DNA of 64,000 bases. Origin: CAVYTF01 sp963708205. Lineage in GTDB: Bacteria; Bacteroidota; Bacteroidia; Chitinophagales; Chitinophagaceae. The stretch covers positions 1,240,001 to 1,304,000 of the forward strand of contig OY970196.1 in the NCBI GenBank assembly GCA_963708205.1, written 5' to 3'. The notes beneath the pieces were generated by a model. The model saw nothing but the letters and a program-made list of their open reading frames with translations. It searched no databases and had not been told where the DNA came from. Position numbers and translations under genes: made by a program. Numbering within the stretch: position 1 is the stretch's first letter; every line of letters starts with the position of its first letter. Of this stretch, positions 37,547-45,475 are shown in pieces.

Positions 37547-37924
37547 ATGAGACGTTTATTTAATGAAAGAAGAGGAATTAAAACTGCATTGTTTGTTGCA
37601 CTAATGTTTACTGTGTTTGGATTAATTGTGATGGGTCTATGGAATCTTATTTTAGCAGAAGTGCTTCATGTGAGCACGATTACTTTTTGGCAGGCATTAG
37701 GAATATTAGCGCTGAGTAAAATTTTATTTGGATTTGGAGGAGCCAATTGGGGAAGACATAAATGGCGCAATGATGGCGGCGAAAAAAGAAGAGAGATGTG
37801 GGAAAAATTTCAAAAGATGACTCCTGAAGAAAGAAAAGCATTTAAAGAAAATTGGAGAGGCAGATGCCGCGAAAGAATCGCAAACATTGATGAGCCAACA
37901 AACACGCCGCAACAGGAAATATAA
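37547..37924 (+). CDS. Small membrane protein of a sigma-factor operon
   Basis: The 125-aa product has two membrane segments (about residues 13-36 and 46-66) and a charged, Trp/Arg/Glu-rich C-terminal tail with KMTPEERKAFKENW, a helix resembling those of Spy/CpxP-like and other stress proteins. It lies 10 bp after the ECF sigma gene and 11 bp before the next gene, so it is likely co-expressed and could control the sigma factor. I know no function for it. Confidence 0.65.
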   Translation: MRRLFNERRGIKTALFVALMFTVFGLIVMGLWNLILAEVLHVSTITFWQALGILALSKILFGFGGANWGRHKWRNDGGEKRREMWEKFQKMTPEERKAFKENWRGRCRERIANIDEPTNTPQQEI

Positions 37925-37935
37925 AACAACTAACT

Positions 37936-38151
37936 ATGGAAGTTTTAGTTTTTAAAACAAATCTTGAAAATTTCAGGCATATCCGCAAACTGTATCCGTT
38001 GCTAAAGAAGATACAAGGTATTCTAAACTGGAATGTTGATCTTGAAGACAGCGATAAAATTCTGCGATTAGAAACGGCAAATATTTCTCCGAGGCTTGTT
38101 GAAAATGCTTTGCAAAGCGCAGGATTTTATTGCAGGGAATTGGAAAATTGA
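37936..38151 (+). CDS. Small HMA-like (ferredoxin-fold) protein
   Basis: The 71-aa protein has the length and beta-alpha-beta-beta-alpha-beta pattern of a heavy-metal-associated domain (EVLVFKTNLEN, LYPLLKKIQGILNWNVDLED, NISPRLVENALQSAGFYCREL). It lacks the CxxC metal-binding pair, so metal binding is doubtful. It is the third gene of the sigma-factor operon and ends 21 bp before a convergent ABC exporter. Confidence 0.65.
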   Translation: MEVLVFKTNLENFRHIRKLYPLLKKIQGILNWNVDLEDSDKILRLETANISPRLVENALQSAGFYCRELEN

Positions 38152-38172
38152 ATGAATTTATTTTACAAAAAT

Positions 38173-39996
38173 TTATCGCAATATCAATTCCTTTCTGTTA
38201 TCAAGTTGCATAGCGTAAAGCTTTGCATAAAACCCATTATGCGCAAGCAATTCTTCGTGTGTGCCGCTTTCTTTTATCTCACCTTTATCCAGCACAATTA
38301 TTTTAGTGGCTTTGCGAATGGTGGAGAGCCGGTGTGCAATAACAATGGATGATCTTCCTGAGATTAGTTTATCAATTGCGTGCTGTATCAGCAACTCACT
38401 TTCGGTGTCAATGGATGAGGTCGCTTCATCCAAAATCAAAACAGAAGGATTGTACAACAAAGCACGAATAAAAGAGATCAGTTGTCTTTGTCCCAAACTC
38501 AATGTATTGCCTCTTTCCATCACATTATAATTATAATCTCCCGGCAATTGCATGATAAAATCGTGCACGCCGATAAGTTTTGCAGCCTCTTCAACCTGAG
38601 CTTTTGAAATAGAAGGATTGCGCAGTGTAATATTTTCTATAACAGAGCCGGAAAATAAGAACACATCCTGCAAAACCACGCCAATACTGCTTCTCAGCGC
38701 ATCGAGGGAATAATCATTTATATTAATTCCGTCGAGTAATATGCTTCCTTTTTGAATGGGATACAGGCGATTAAGCACGCTGATGATTGATGTTTTGCCG
38801 CTGCCTGTGTGCCCGACAATGGCAATCGTTTCACCCGCATTTACCGTAAAACTAATATTCTTCAACACATAGTTAGGCATGTTGTAAGCAAACCAAACCT
38901 CCTGAAAAGATAATGCGCCTGCGATCTTTTTTGGTTGAAAGTTTACGTGTGATTGAGGCGTAACATCCGGATTATCCATTACCCTGAATACTCTTTCGGC
39001 AGCGACCATGCCCATTTGTATCACATTAAATTTATCAGCAATTACGCGCAGCGGACGAAATATCTGGTTGAGAAAAAGTATGAATGAAATAAGCAACCCT
39101 GCATCGAGTTTGTTGCCCGCAACCCACCAAACTACCAACCCAGTGCTTACTGCAAGCACAATTTCCACGACCGGAAAGAATACAGAATAGGCAAAAATGG
39201 AGCGGATGTTTGCATTGCGGTGTTCTCTGTTTATTTTTTTAAATTTATTAAATTCTCTTTCTTCCGCCGCGAAAGCCTGCACTATTGCCATGCCCGTAAT
39301 ATGCTCCTGCACAAATGCATTGAGGGCAGCCACCGCATTGCGCACTTTTATGAAACTTTTGTTCACGCTTTCTTTAAAATAATAAGTGGCAATGATCATT
39401 ATTGGAAAAGGAATGAGACTGATCAGCGTGAGTCTCCAATTGAGCCAAAACATCATCACGAGTGTGACAATTATTGACAACAGATCCGCAACGATCGGTA
39501 TCAATCCATCAGAAAAAATATCGTTGATGCTTTCAATATCATTTATTGTTCTGGTGGTTAATGTGCCTATCGGCGTAATATCAAACTGCTGTAAATTCAA
39601 TCCCATAATTTTTTCATACACACTTACGCGCATGTCTTTTACCACACTTTGCCCAAGCCATGATGTGATGTAAGAAAAGCTGAAACGGATAGCAGTTTCA
39701 ATAAAAATAAAAACGATCTGAAAAATAGTAATGTTGATAAGAAATTGCGCAGCATTGCTGAAATTGGTGTTGAATAAAATAACATGCAGCCACGCCGGAA
39801 AACGCAAAAGTGCTGCCGGATGTATAGCCCTATCAATGGTTAGCTGTATAAGATACGGGCGCACCGGCGCAAAAAAAGCAAGCACAATAGCCATAACGAT
39901 GCTCGCATAAAATTGTTTGTTGTAAGGCTTTACATAAAAGAAAACCCGCCGCATTAACGAAAAATCAAACATCTTCTTCTTATCATTTCCACTCAT
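38173..39996 (-). CDS. ABC exporter, multidrug/lipid type (fused TMD-NBD)
   Basis: This 607-aa half-transporter has six membrane segments in an exporter fold and an ATPase domain with Walker A GHTGSGKTS, signature LSLGQRQL, Walker B VLILDEATSSID and the switch His in IVIAHRLST. The signature is LSLGQ instead of LSGGQ, a variant seen in other exporters of this group. It is a paralogue of, but clearly different from, the exporter at 34139, and could heterodimerise or act alone. Substrates are unknown. Confidence 0.9.
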   Translation of the reverse strand: MSGNDKKKMFDFSLMRRVFFYVKPYNKQFYASIVMAIVLAFFAPVRPYLIQLTIDRAIHPAALLRFPAWLHVILFNTNFSNAAQFLINITIFQIVFIFIETAIRFSFSYITSWLGQSVVKDMRVSVYEKIMGLNLQQFDITPIGTLTTRTINDIESINDIFSDGLIPIVADLLSIIVTLVMMFWLNWRLTLISLIPFPIMIIATYYFKESVNKSFIKVRNAVAALNAFVQEHITGMAIVQAFAAEEREFNKFKKINREHRNANIRSIFAYSVFFPVVEIVLAVSTGLVVWWVAGNKLDAGLLISFILFLNQIFRPLRVIADKFNVIQMGMVAAERVFRVMDNPDVTPQSHVNFQPKKIAGALSFQEVWFAYNMPNYVLKNISFTVNAGETIAIVGHTGSGKTSIISVLNRLYPIQKGSILLDGININDYSLDALRSSIGVVLQDVFLFSGSVIENITLRNPSISKAQVEEAAKLIGVHDFIMQLPGDYNYNVMERGNTLSLGQRQLISFIRALLYNPSVLILDEATSSIDTESELLIQHAIDKLISGRSSIVIAHRLSTIRKATKIIVLDKGEIKESGTHEELLAHNGFYAKLYAMQLDNRKELILR

Positions 39997-40170
39997 ATTT
40001 GCGAAGGTAGTTAAGAAATTTTTTTTGAGATCGAGGACTGTTTAATAACATTTTTTTGAAGCAATATTTTTGTATCTTTTATTAAATCAGAAATGTAAAC
40101 AAAAGGATAATCCTATTAGAAATTGAGAACTTAGGAATTTATTATAATCTTTTTCGTGCTGAATAGAATT

Positions 40171-40196
40171 ACAAAACGTACTGAAAATCAGTTTTG
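40171..40196 (-). terminator. Palindromic hairpin downstream of the kinase operon
   Basis: ACTGA-AAA-TCAGT (40180-40192) is a perfect 5-bp stem, flanked by CAAA (40172-40175) and TTTG (40193-40196) that extend it with a bulge. On the minus strand it follows the histidine kinase by about 75 bp and leads into ACGTTTTGTAATT. It may be the end of the regulator-kinase transcript. The same 14-bp sequence recurs after the TolC gene at 59917. Confidence 0.35.
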
Positions 40197-40269
40197 GTAC
40201 AAAAATAAAAGGCAAGAAGTTCTGCCGAAAGATTAACTTGTACTTACCTAATATATTTCAACAAGGTTT

Positions 40270-41607
40270 TCAACTAAAATGCATTTCAAAAGCTGTTCCC
40301 TCGTCTATTGCAGACTTTACCTGTATCGTTCCTTTATGCAACATCATTATTTGTTTACATAGGCTTAAGCCTATGCCGTTGCCATTCCTTTTTGTACTGA
40401 AAAAAGGAACAAAAATTTTATCAAGCACTTCACTATTCATTCCTGTTCCATTGTCGAGGATTTGTAAACAAATTTTATTATTGGCTTGCTCATAAGCAGA
40501 TAAAACAATTTTAGGATTTTGTCTTTCCTTAACTGCTTCAATTGCATTTACCATTAAATTTATTAAAACCTGTTCAATCAAATTTGTATCTGCTTCAAAT
40601 TGCATATCCGGATTGTTTAAAACAATTTTTAATTCAATTTTTTTCTGTTCAAGTGTAGGTTTCATTAGCTGGTAAAGATTTTCAATTAAATCTCGTACAT
40701 AAATCTTTTTAAGATTCAGCGTATTAATTTTATTAAGATTGCGATATGTCTCTGCAAATTTCAGCAAACCTTCACTTCGTTTTTTTATAGTATTAATGCC
40801 GGTTTCCACATCATCCATTATTGAAACATCATCCATACTATTTTTTGATTTTTTTAATCTGTGTTTCAATGTTTCTGCCAATGATGAAATAGGCGCAATC
40901 GAGTTCATTATTTCATGCATCATCACATTCAATAACTTTTGCCAAGCTTTATTTTCCGTTTCATCTAACGCTTCATTTACATTTTGAAAAGCAATGAGTT
41001 TGTATTTATTGCCTCCTGTTTGAAACGCTGTTGCTGACATCAATATCTTTATTGCATTTTTTTCTCTGTGCAAAGTGCTTACTTTATTTTCGCCCGGTTT
41101 TAATGCTACAATTTCGCAGCATAAAAGGTGATTTCTTTTATCAAGAGATTGAATGGTTTTTAAATAAGGAATTTGAAATAAATTTTTTAAAGACTCATTC
41201 ATCCAGACTACTTCACCGCTTTCTATTTCATAAGATAATATACCCGTGTTTACAAGCTCTAATATTTTTTGCAAATATTGATATTGTGTTTCCCGTTCTT
41301 TACTTATGATTTTAAATGCTGAATTAATGTCGTTGAAACCCTTTCGAAGCGGCTGTAGTTCAGTGGGAGCCTGCATTACATTGAAGTGTCTTGAAAAATC
41401 ACGATAGTGAACAGACTCTGCAAAATCTTCCACTTCCTGCTGCGCTTTTTTGTGCAGACGGAAAAAATCATTGATCTGAAAAATAAAAACTGGCACGACA
41501 AACAACTCGTAAATAAACATGCGCTGCATAAAAAAAAAGATCATTAAAAAATTAGATGCAACCAACAACAATACTTTCAATAATATAATCCATTCGTACT
41601 TTTTCAT
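40270..41607 (-). CDS. Sensor histidine kinase of an NtrC-type two-component system
   Basis: The 445-aa protein has two N-terminal membrane segments (about residues 7-27 and 31-46), a linker, a PAS-like domain (about 105-212) and a kinase core. The H-box VMMHEIMNSIAPISS places the phosphorylated His at 231; the N-box is LINLMVNAIEAV, and the G-boxes are DNGTGMN and GNGIGLSLCKQIM. Almost no periplasmic loop exists, so it probably senses a membrane or cytoplasmic signal. It lies 18 bp downstream of its response regulator and is divergent from the efflux operon at 43276-59899. Confidence 0.9.
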   Translation of the reverse strand: MKKYEWIILLKVLLLVASNFLMIFFFMQRMFIYELFVVPVFIFQINDFFRLHKKAQQEVEDFAESVHYRDFSRHFNVMQAPTELQPLRKGFNDINSAFKIISKERETQYQYLQKILELVNTGILSYEIESGEVVWMNESLKNLFQIPYLKTIQSLDKRNHLLCCEIVALKPGENKVSTLHREKNAIKILMSATAFQTGGNKYKLIAFQNVNEALDETENKAWQKLLNVMMHEIMNSIAPISSLAETLKHRLKKSKNSMDDVSIMDDVETGINTIKKRSEGLLKFAETYRNLNKINTLNLKKIYVRDLIENLYQLMKPTLEQKKIELKIVLNNPDMQFEADTNLIEQVLINLMVNAIEAVKERQNPKIVLSAYEQANNKICLQILDNGTGMNSEVLDKIFVPFFSTKRNGNGIGLSLCKQIMMLHKGTIQVKSAIDEGTAFEMHFS

Positions 41608-41625
41608 TTGGCTGAAAACTTAATG

Positions 41626-42978
41626 CTATAGTTCATATTTATTCATTCTTCTGTAAAGTGCAGTTCTCGTTAAACCCAGTTCTTTAGCGGCTTTCGTGAT
41701 ATTGCCATTATGTTTGTCTAATACATGAAGAATAGTATTTTTTTCAACAAGGCTCAAAGTTGTTACATCTGTTTCCTCAATATTTGGCTTTGATTCAATA
41801 GGTGAAAAAATCAAATCTTCTGCACATAATATATTGTTATCAGACATAATAATTGCACGTTCGATAATATATTGTAACTCGCGCACATTACCCGGAAAAT
41901 GATATTCCAATAATTTTTGAATTGCTCCTTTATCAAAATCAATTTTAGGTTTTAAATATTTATCTGAATAAACTTTTGCAAAATGCTTTGCCAATAAAAT
42001 AATATCTTCTTTTCTTTTGCGCAAAGGCGGCACAATTATCTCAACGGTATTTATGCGATAAATCAAATCTCTTCTGAAATGATTTTCATTTGCTAACTCA
42101 TCTAAAGAAATATTTGTTGCACAGATCAACCGTATGTTTACATCAATGGTTTGATTTGTTCCTAATCTTGTAATTTGCCTGGATTGAAGTGCTGTCAACA
42201 GTTTCGACTGCTGATGCAAAGAAATATTTCCTATTTCATCCAAAAATAAAGTACCATTATTTGCCGCTTCAAATCTTCCAATTCTGTCTTCGCGCGCATC
42301 TGTAAATGCACCTTTTTTATGTCCAAATAATTCACTTTCAAACAAGGTTTCTGTGAGAGAGCCTACATCAACTTTTACAAAAGGTTGTTTTGCTCTCAAA
42401 GATTTTTGATGAATTTCTTTCGCTATCAGATCTTTACCCGTTCCATTTTCACCAAGTATTAAAATGTTTGCGTCTGTTGGCGCAATCTTTTCAATCTTAT
42501 AAAAAATATCCTTCATCAGTTCACTTTCACTGATCATTTCAAAAGATGCTGCAGTATCTTTTTCTTTTTTTGATGAAGAAATATTTGTATCATTTTTTTG
42601 CAGCGCTTCTTCAATAATAGAAATCAATTTTTCATTATGCCATGGCTTCACCATAAAATCGGTTGCGCCTTCTTTCAACGAGCGTACAGCCAAATCAATA
42701 TCGCCATAAGCAGTAATCATTATCACTTTCGTTGCGGGCTTCCACTGCTTTATTTTTTTCAGCCAAAATATTCCTTCATTGCCGGTGTTGATGGAAGCAT
42801 TGAAATTCATATCAAGCAGAACTACATCAAAATCGAATTTTGAAAAAAGCGCAGTAAGATTTTCAGGATTTTTTTCTGTCACGACTTCTTTCACTTCAGT
42901 CCTAAGCAACAAACGCACAGCAGTTAAAATATCCAGGTCATCGTCTATAACTAATATCGTTGCTTTTTTTAAACTCAT
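41626..42978 (-). CDS. Sigma-54-dependent response regulator (NtrC family)
   Basis: Three domains are visible. The receiver domain (1-120) has the acidic pocket DDD at 12-14, phospho-acceptor Asp 56 and Lys 111. The AAA+ domain (about 148-385) has Walker A GENGTGKD at 176-183 and sigma-54-contact loop GAFTDA at 223-228. The Fis-type helix-turn-helix (NGNITKAAKELGLTRTALYRR) is at the C-terminus. The loop is GAFTDA instead of the textbook GAFTGA. It should be phosphorylated by the kinase encoded just downstream and activate sigma-54 promoters. The best candidate target is the promoter at 43189-43205, which drives the adjacent transporter operon. Confidence 0.93.
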   Translation of the reverse strand: MSLKKATILVIDDDLDILTAVRLLLRTEVKEVVTEKNPENLTALFSKFDFDVVLLDMNFNASINTGNEGIFWLKKIKQWKPATKVIMITAYGDIDLAVRSLKEGATDFMVKPWHNEKLISIIEEALQKNDTNISSSKKEKDTAASFEMISESELMKDIFYKIEKIAPTDANILILGENGTGKDLIAKEIHQKSLRAKQPFVKVDVGSLTETLFESELFGHKKGAFTDAREDRIGRFEAANNGTLFLDEIGNISLHQQSKLLTALQSRQITRLGTNQTIDVNIRLICATNISLDELANENHFRRDLIYRINTVEIIVPPLRKRKEDIILLAKHFAKVYSDKYLKPKIDFDKGAIQKLLEYHFPGNVRELQYIIERAIIMSDNNILCAEDLIFSPIESKPNIEETDVTTLSLVEKNTILHVLDKHNGNITKAAKELGLTRTALYRRMNKYEL

Positions 42979-42994
42979 CCTTTATGATTCAACT

Positions 42995-43119
42995 TTTTGA
43001 TACGGTCAACAAACTTTATCAAGTAAAGCTATTAACTACAAGCATACCACTTTCTAAAACATTGGTTTTGAAGTAAAGCATTTTTTAATAAAAAATAACT
43101 GTATCAAAACCGAACACTT
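42995..43119. promoter_or_regulatory. Candidate upstream activator sites with GTATCAAAA core
   Basis: An element reading CTGTATCAAAACCGAACACTT lies at 43099-43119 and an inverted core TTTTGATAC at 42995-43003; a partial inverted copy GGTTTTGA is near 43063. They sit about 100-220 bp upstream of the predicted sigma-54 start site, a normal distance for enhancer sites of NtrC-type activators. One more copy, lacking one C, lies at 60167-60186. Binding by the neighbouring regulator is inferred. Confidence 0.45.
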
Positions 43120-43188
43120 GCTGTAACATAAGCGGACATGTTTTCGTAAATCATTCTAGCAAAGTCCTGTTTTTCAACACAATATATT

Positions 43189-43205
43189 CTGGCACTATAC
43201 TTTCT
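43189..43205 (+). promoter_or_regulatory. Sigma-54 (-24/-12) promoter of the transporter operon
   Basis: CTGGCAC-TATAC-TTTCT aligns with the sigma-54 consensus YTGGCACGRNNNTTGCW with correct spacing and an intact -24 element. The -12 element is TTTC instead of TTGC, one mismatch. The predicted start is about 43216, some 60 bp before the first gene. The divergent sigma-54 activator gene next to it supports the assignment. Confidence 0.65.
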
Positions 43206-43275
43206 TCTATTGTTGCAGAAAATTTAATGAAGACAGTTGCCTTCTTTGTCACACAGAATACACTTAAACTTTCTG

Positions 43276-43470
43276 ATGCTTTACTTAGTGAAATATAAAA
43301 TACTGGTTCTTTTTGTAGTTGTATTTGCTGCAATTGCATGTTTAATTGTATACGCTTCGCAAAAACATAAGGAAAATTTATTCAATAGTAAAAAAAGTGA
43401 AAACTGCAGCAGCACAGATTTGTCCGAAATTACAAATTTTAAATCCGGAGAAATTTATTTTATAAAATAA
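43276..43470 (+). CDS. Small single-pass membrane protein, first gene of the transporter operon
   Basis: The frame is open from 43237, but the ATG at 43276 (MLYLVKYK) gives the best product: 64 aa with one strong membrane segment (about residues 8-26) and a polar Lys/Ser/Glu-rich C-terminus ending KSGEIYFIK. It starts about 60 bp after the predicted sigma-54 start site and ends 4 bp before the adaptor gene, which argues that it is translated. The function is unknown; a small accessory subunit or regulator of the transporter is possible. Confidence 0.5.
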   Translation: MLYLVKYKILVLFVVVFAAIACLIVYASQKHKENLFNSKKSENCSSTDLSEITNFKSGEIYFIK

Positions 43471-43474
43471 AAGA

Positions 43475-44725
43475 ATGGACAGAGTAATCGAAAAAAAGAA
43501 ATGGAATAAAAAACGCATTCTGACGATTGTTGGAATTGCCGCGCTCATCGTCTTAATTGCGGGAAGTTACTTCGCAACTGCGGGCAATTCTAAACTTAAT
43601 GTTGAAAAAGACAGGCTCACAATCAGCGAAATATCGAAAGGAATTTTCCAGGAAAATATTCCCATCAATGGCACTGTACTTCCACTAACAACAATTTACC
43701 TCGATGCAATTGAAGGTGGACGGGTCGAAGAAAAATATGTGGAAGACGGAACAATAATGACGAAAGGACAACCGATCCTGAAACTCTCAAACACAGACCT
43801 GGAGCTGAGTTTGGTGAACCAGGAAACTGAAGTATATAATCTTTTAACCCAAATGCAAATTGCAAAAAACGCTTCACAACAAAATACAGTTATCAAGCTT
43901 AATCAACTGACTGATGTTGACAATACTTTAAAAGAAGCAACACGAATTTATAATCTTGATAAAAAATTATACGCTGAAAAAGTAATTGGCTCGCAGGAAT
44001 ATCAGCAGGCTGAAAATGCTTACAATTATGCAGTTCAGAAAAAACAATTGACAGAAAAAATATTGCAACAAGATTCTGTTTCAACAAAACAGGGAGTTGA
44101 GCAGGCAGCGCAATTATACCAGGGCTCGCAAAATGCATTAGCAGTGATGAAACAAAAGGTCGGTGATTTGATTGTTCGGGCACCAATTGACGGACAACTT
44201 ACTTCTCTTGATGCAGAAGTTGGCGAAAATAAAAACAAAGGAGAAAGACTTGGTGAAATTGATGTGCTGGATGGATACAAAGTACGCGCGAACATTGATG
44301 AACATTATATTTCACGCATTTATAACGGATTGAAAGGGAGCTTTTCTTTTGCGGACACTACTTACAATCTTGTTGTAAAAAAGGTATATACTCAAGTCAC
44401 AAATGGCAGTTTCCAGGTTGATATGAATTTTGTCGGCACTGTTCCAAATGGCATTCGCCGTGGACAAACATTGCAAATCCTTCTTGCATTAAGCGATCAA
44501 AGACAAGCTGTGCTTTTACCCAAAGGCGGCTTCTTTCAGCAAACAGGCGGTAACTGGATTTTTAAAGTAAGTTCAGATGGTACAAAAGCTTACCGGGTAA
44601 ACATTACATTAGGCAGCCAAAACACAGATTATTATGAAGTAATAGACGGACTGAAACCAGGAGATAAAGTCATTACATCAGATTATGAAAACTTTGGAGA
44701 TAAACAGGAATTGGAATTGAAATAA
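43475..44725 (+). CDS. MacA/HlyD-like periplasmic adaptor
   Basis: The 416-aa protein has one N-terminal membrane anchor (about residues 15-33), two lipoyl half motifs (GGRVEEKYVEDGTIMTKGQP and VRAPIDGQLTSLDAEVGENKNKG), a long coiled-coil hairpin between them (about 115-225) and a C-terminal beta-barrel/membrane-proximal part ending LKPGDKVITSDYENFGD. It should link an ABC permease to the TolC channel at 58466. It is the only adaptor for five permeases in the operon. Confidence 0.9.
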   Translation: MDRVIEKKKWNKKRILTIVGIAALIVLIAGSYFATAGNSKLNVEKDRLTISEISKGIFQENIPINGTVLPLTTIYLDAIEGGRVEEKYVEDGTIMTKGQPILKLSNTDLELSLVNQETEVYNLLTQMQIAKNASQQNTVIKLNQLTDVDNTLKEATRIYNLDKKLYAEKVIGSQEYQQAENAYNYAVQKKQLTEKILQQDSVSTKQGVEQAAQLYQGSQNALAVMKQKVGDLIVRAPIDGQLTSLDAEVGENKNKGERLGEIDVLDGYKVRANIDEHYISRIYNGLKGSFSFADTTYNLVVKKVYTQVTNGSFQVDMNFVGTVPNGIRRGQTLQILLALSDQRQAVLLPKGGFFQQTGGNWIFKVSSDGTKAYRVNITLGSQNTDYYEVIDGLKPGDKVITSDYENFGDKQELELK

Positions 44726-44750
44726 ATTAAAAAAATATAACAACCTTATA

Positions 44751-45428
44751 ATGATAAATATTACCAACCTCGAAAAAATTTATCGCACTGAAGAAGTAGA
44801 AACAGTTGCACTTAACAAACTTTCTTTTGAAGTAAAAGATGGAGAGTTTATAGCTGTAATGGGGCCGTCAGGCTGCGGAAAATCAACACTGCTCAACATC
44901 TTAGGCTTGCTTGATGATCCTGACAGCGGAAGTTTTCTATTTAATGGAATTGAAGTAGCGCATTTTAATGAACGTAAACGGGCGGATTTGCGTAAGCATA
45001 ATATTGGTTTCGTATTTCAAAGTTTTAACTTGATTGATGAGCTAACTGTATTTGAAAATGTTGAGTTGCCTTTGATCTATACAGGTGTAAAAACTGCCGA
45101 GAGGAAAAAAAGAGTTGAAGAAGTTTTAGATAAAGTAAAGATCATGCATCGCCGAAACCATTATCCACAGCAGCTTTCAGGAGGACAGCAACAACGGGTT
45201 GCAGTTGCACGTGCCGTAGTGAATAAGCCAAAATTAATTCTCGCAGATGAGCCGACAGGGAATTTAGACAGCCATAATGGTAATGAAGTAATGGAATTAT
45301 TAACTGAATTAAATGAACACGGAACCACGATTGTTATGGTAACGCATAGTGAACATGATTCCAGGTACAGTCATAGAATTATCAGAATGCTTGATGGACA
45401 AACCGTGACAGAAAATATTTTGATTTAG
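44751..45428 (+). CDS. ABC transporter ATPase, MacB/LolD type
   Basis: The 225-aa soluble ATPase has Walker A GPSGCGKS at 38-45, Q-loop near residue 90 (GFVFQSFNLIDELT), signature LSGGQ at 142-146 followed by QQR, Walker B LILADEPTG (163-170) and switch His in MVTHSEHD. This belongs to the MacB/LolD/FtsE group that drives mechanotransmission permeases with FtsX folds. It follows the adaptor by 25 bp and precedes the first permease by 47 bp. A second, diverged ATPase gene closes the permease array at 57725. Confidence 0.93.
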   Translation: MINITNLEKIYRTEEVETVALNKLSFEVKDGEFIAVMGPSGCGKSTLLNILGLLDDPDSGSFLFNGIEVAHFNERKRADLRKHNIGFVFQSFNLIDELTVFENVELPLIYTGVKTAERKKRVEEVLDKVKIMHRRNHYPQQLSGGQQQRVAVARAVVNKPKLILADEPTGNLDSHNGNEVMELLTELNEHGTTIVMVTHSEHDSRYSHRIIRMLDGQTVTENILI

Positions 45429-45475
45429 ATTTTAATCAGGCAATATTTTTTTCGATCAATTTTTAAAACCCATTA

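Noticed and set aside
37936..38151. Heavy-metal chaperone (CopZ-like)
   Set aside because: The fold pattern fits, but the CxxC metal-binding motif is absent.
38152..38352. 66-codon plus-strand frame immediately after the HMA-like gene
   Set aside because: It lies antisense inside the ATPase-coding end of the exporter gene at 38173-39996 and shows no independent coding signal.
43151..43339. 62-codon minus-strand frame upstream of the transporter operon
   Set aside because: It covers the sigma-54 promoter and the start of the small membrane protein gene on the other strand and has no recognisable features.
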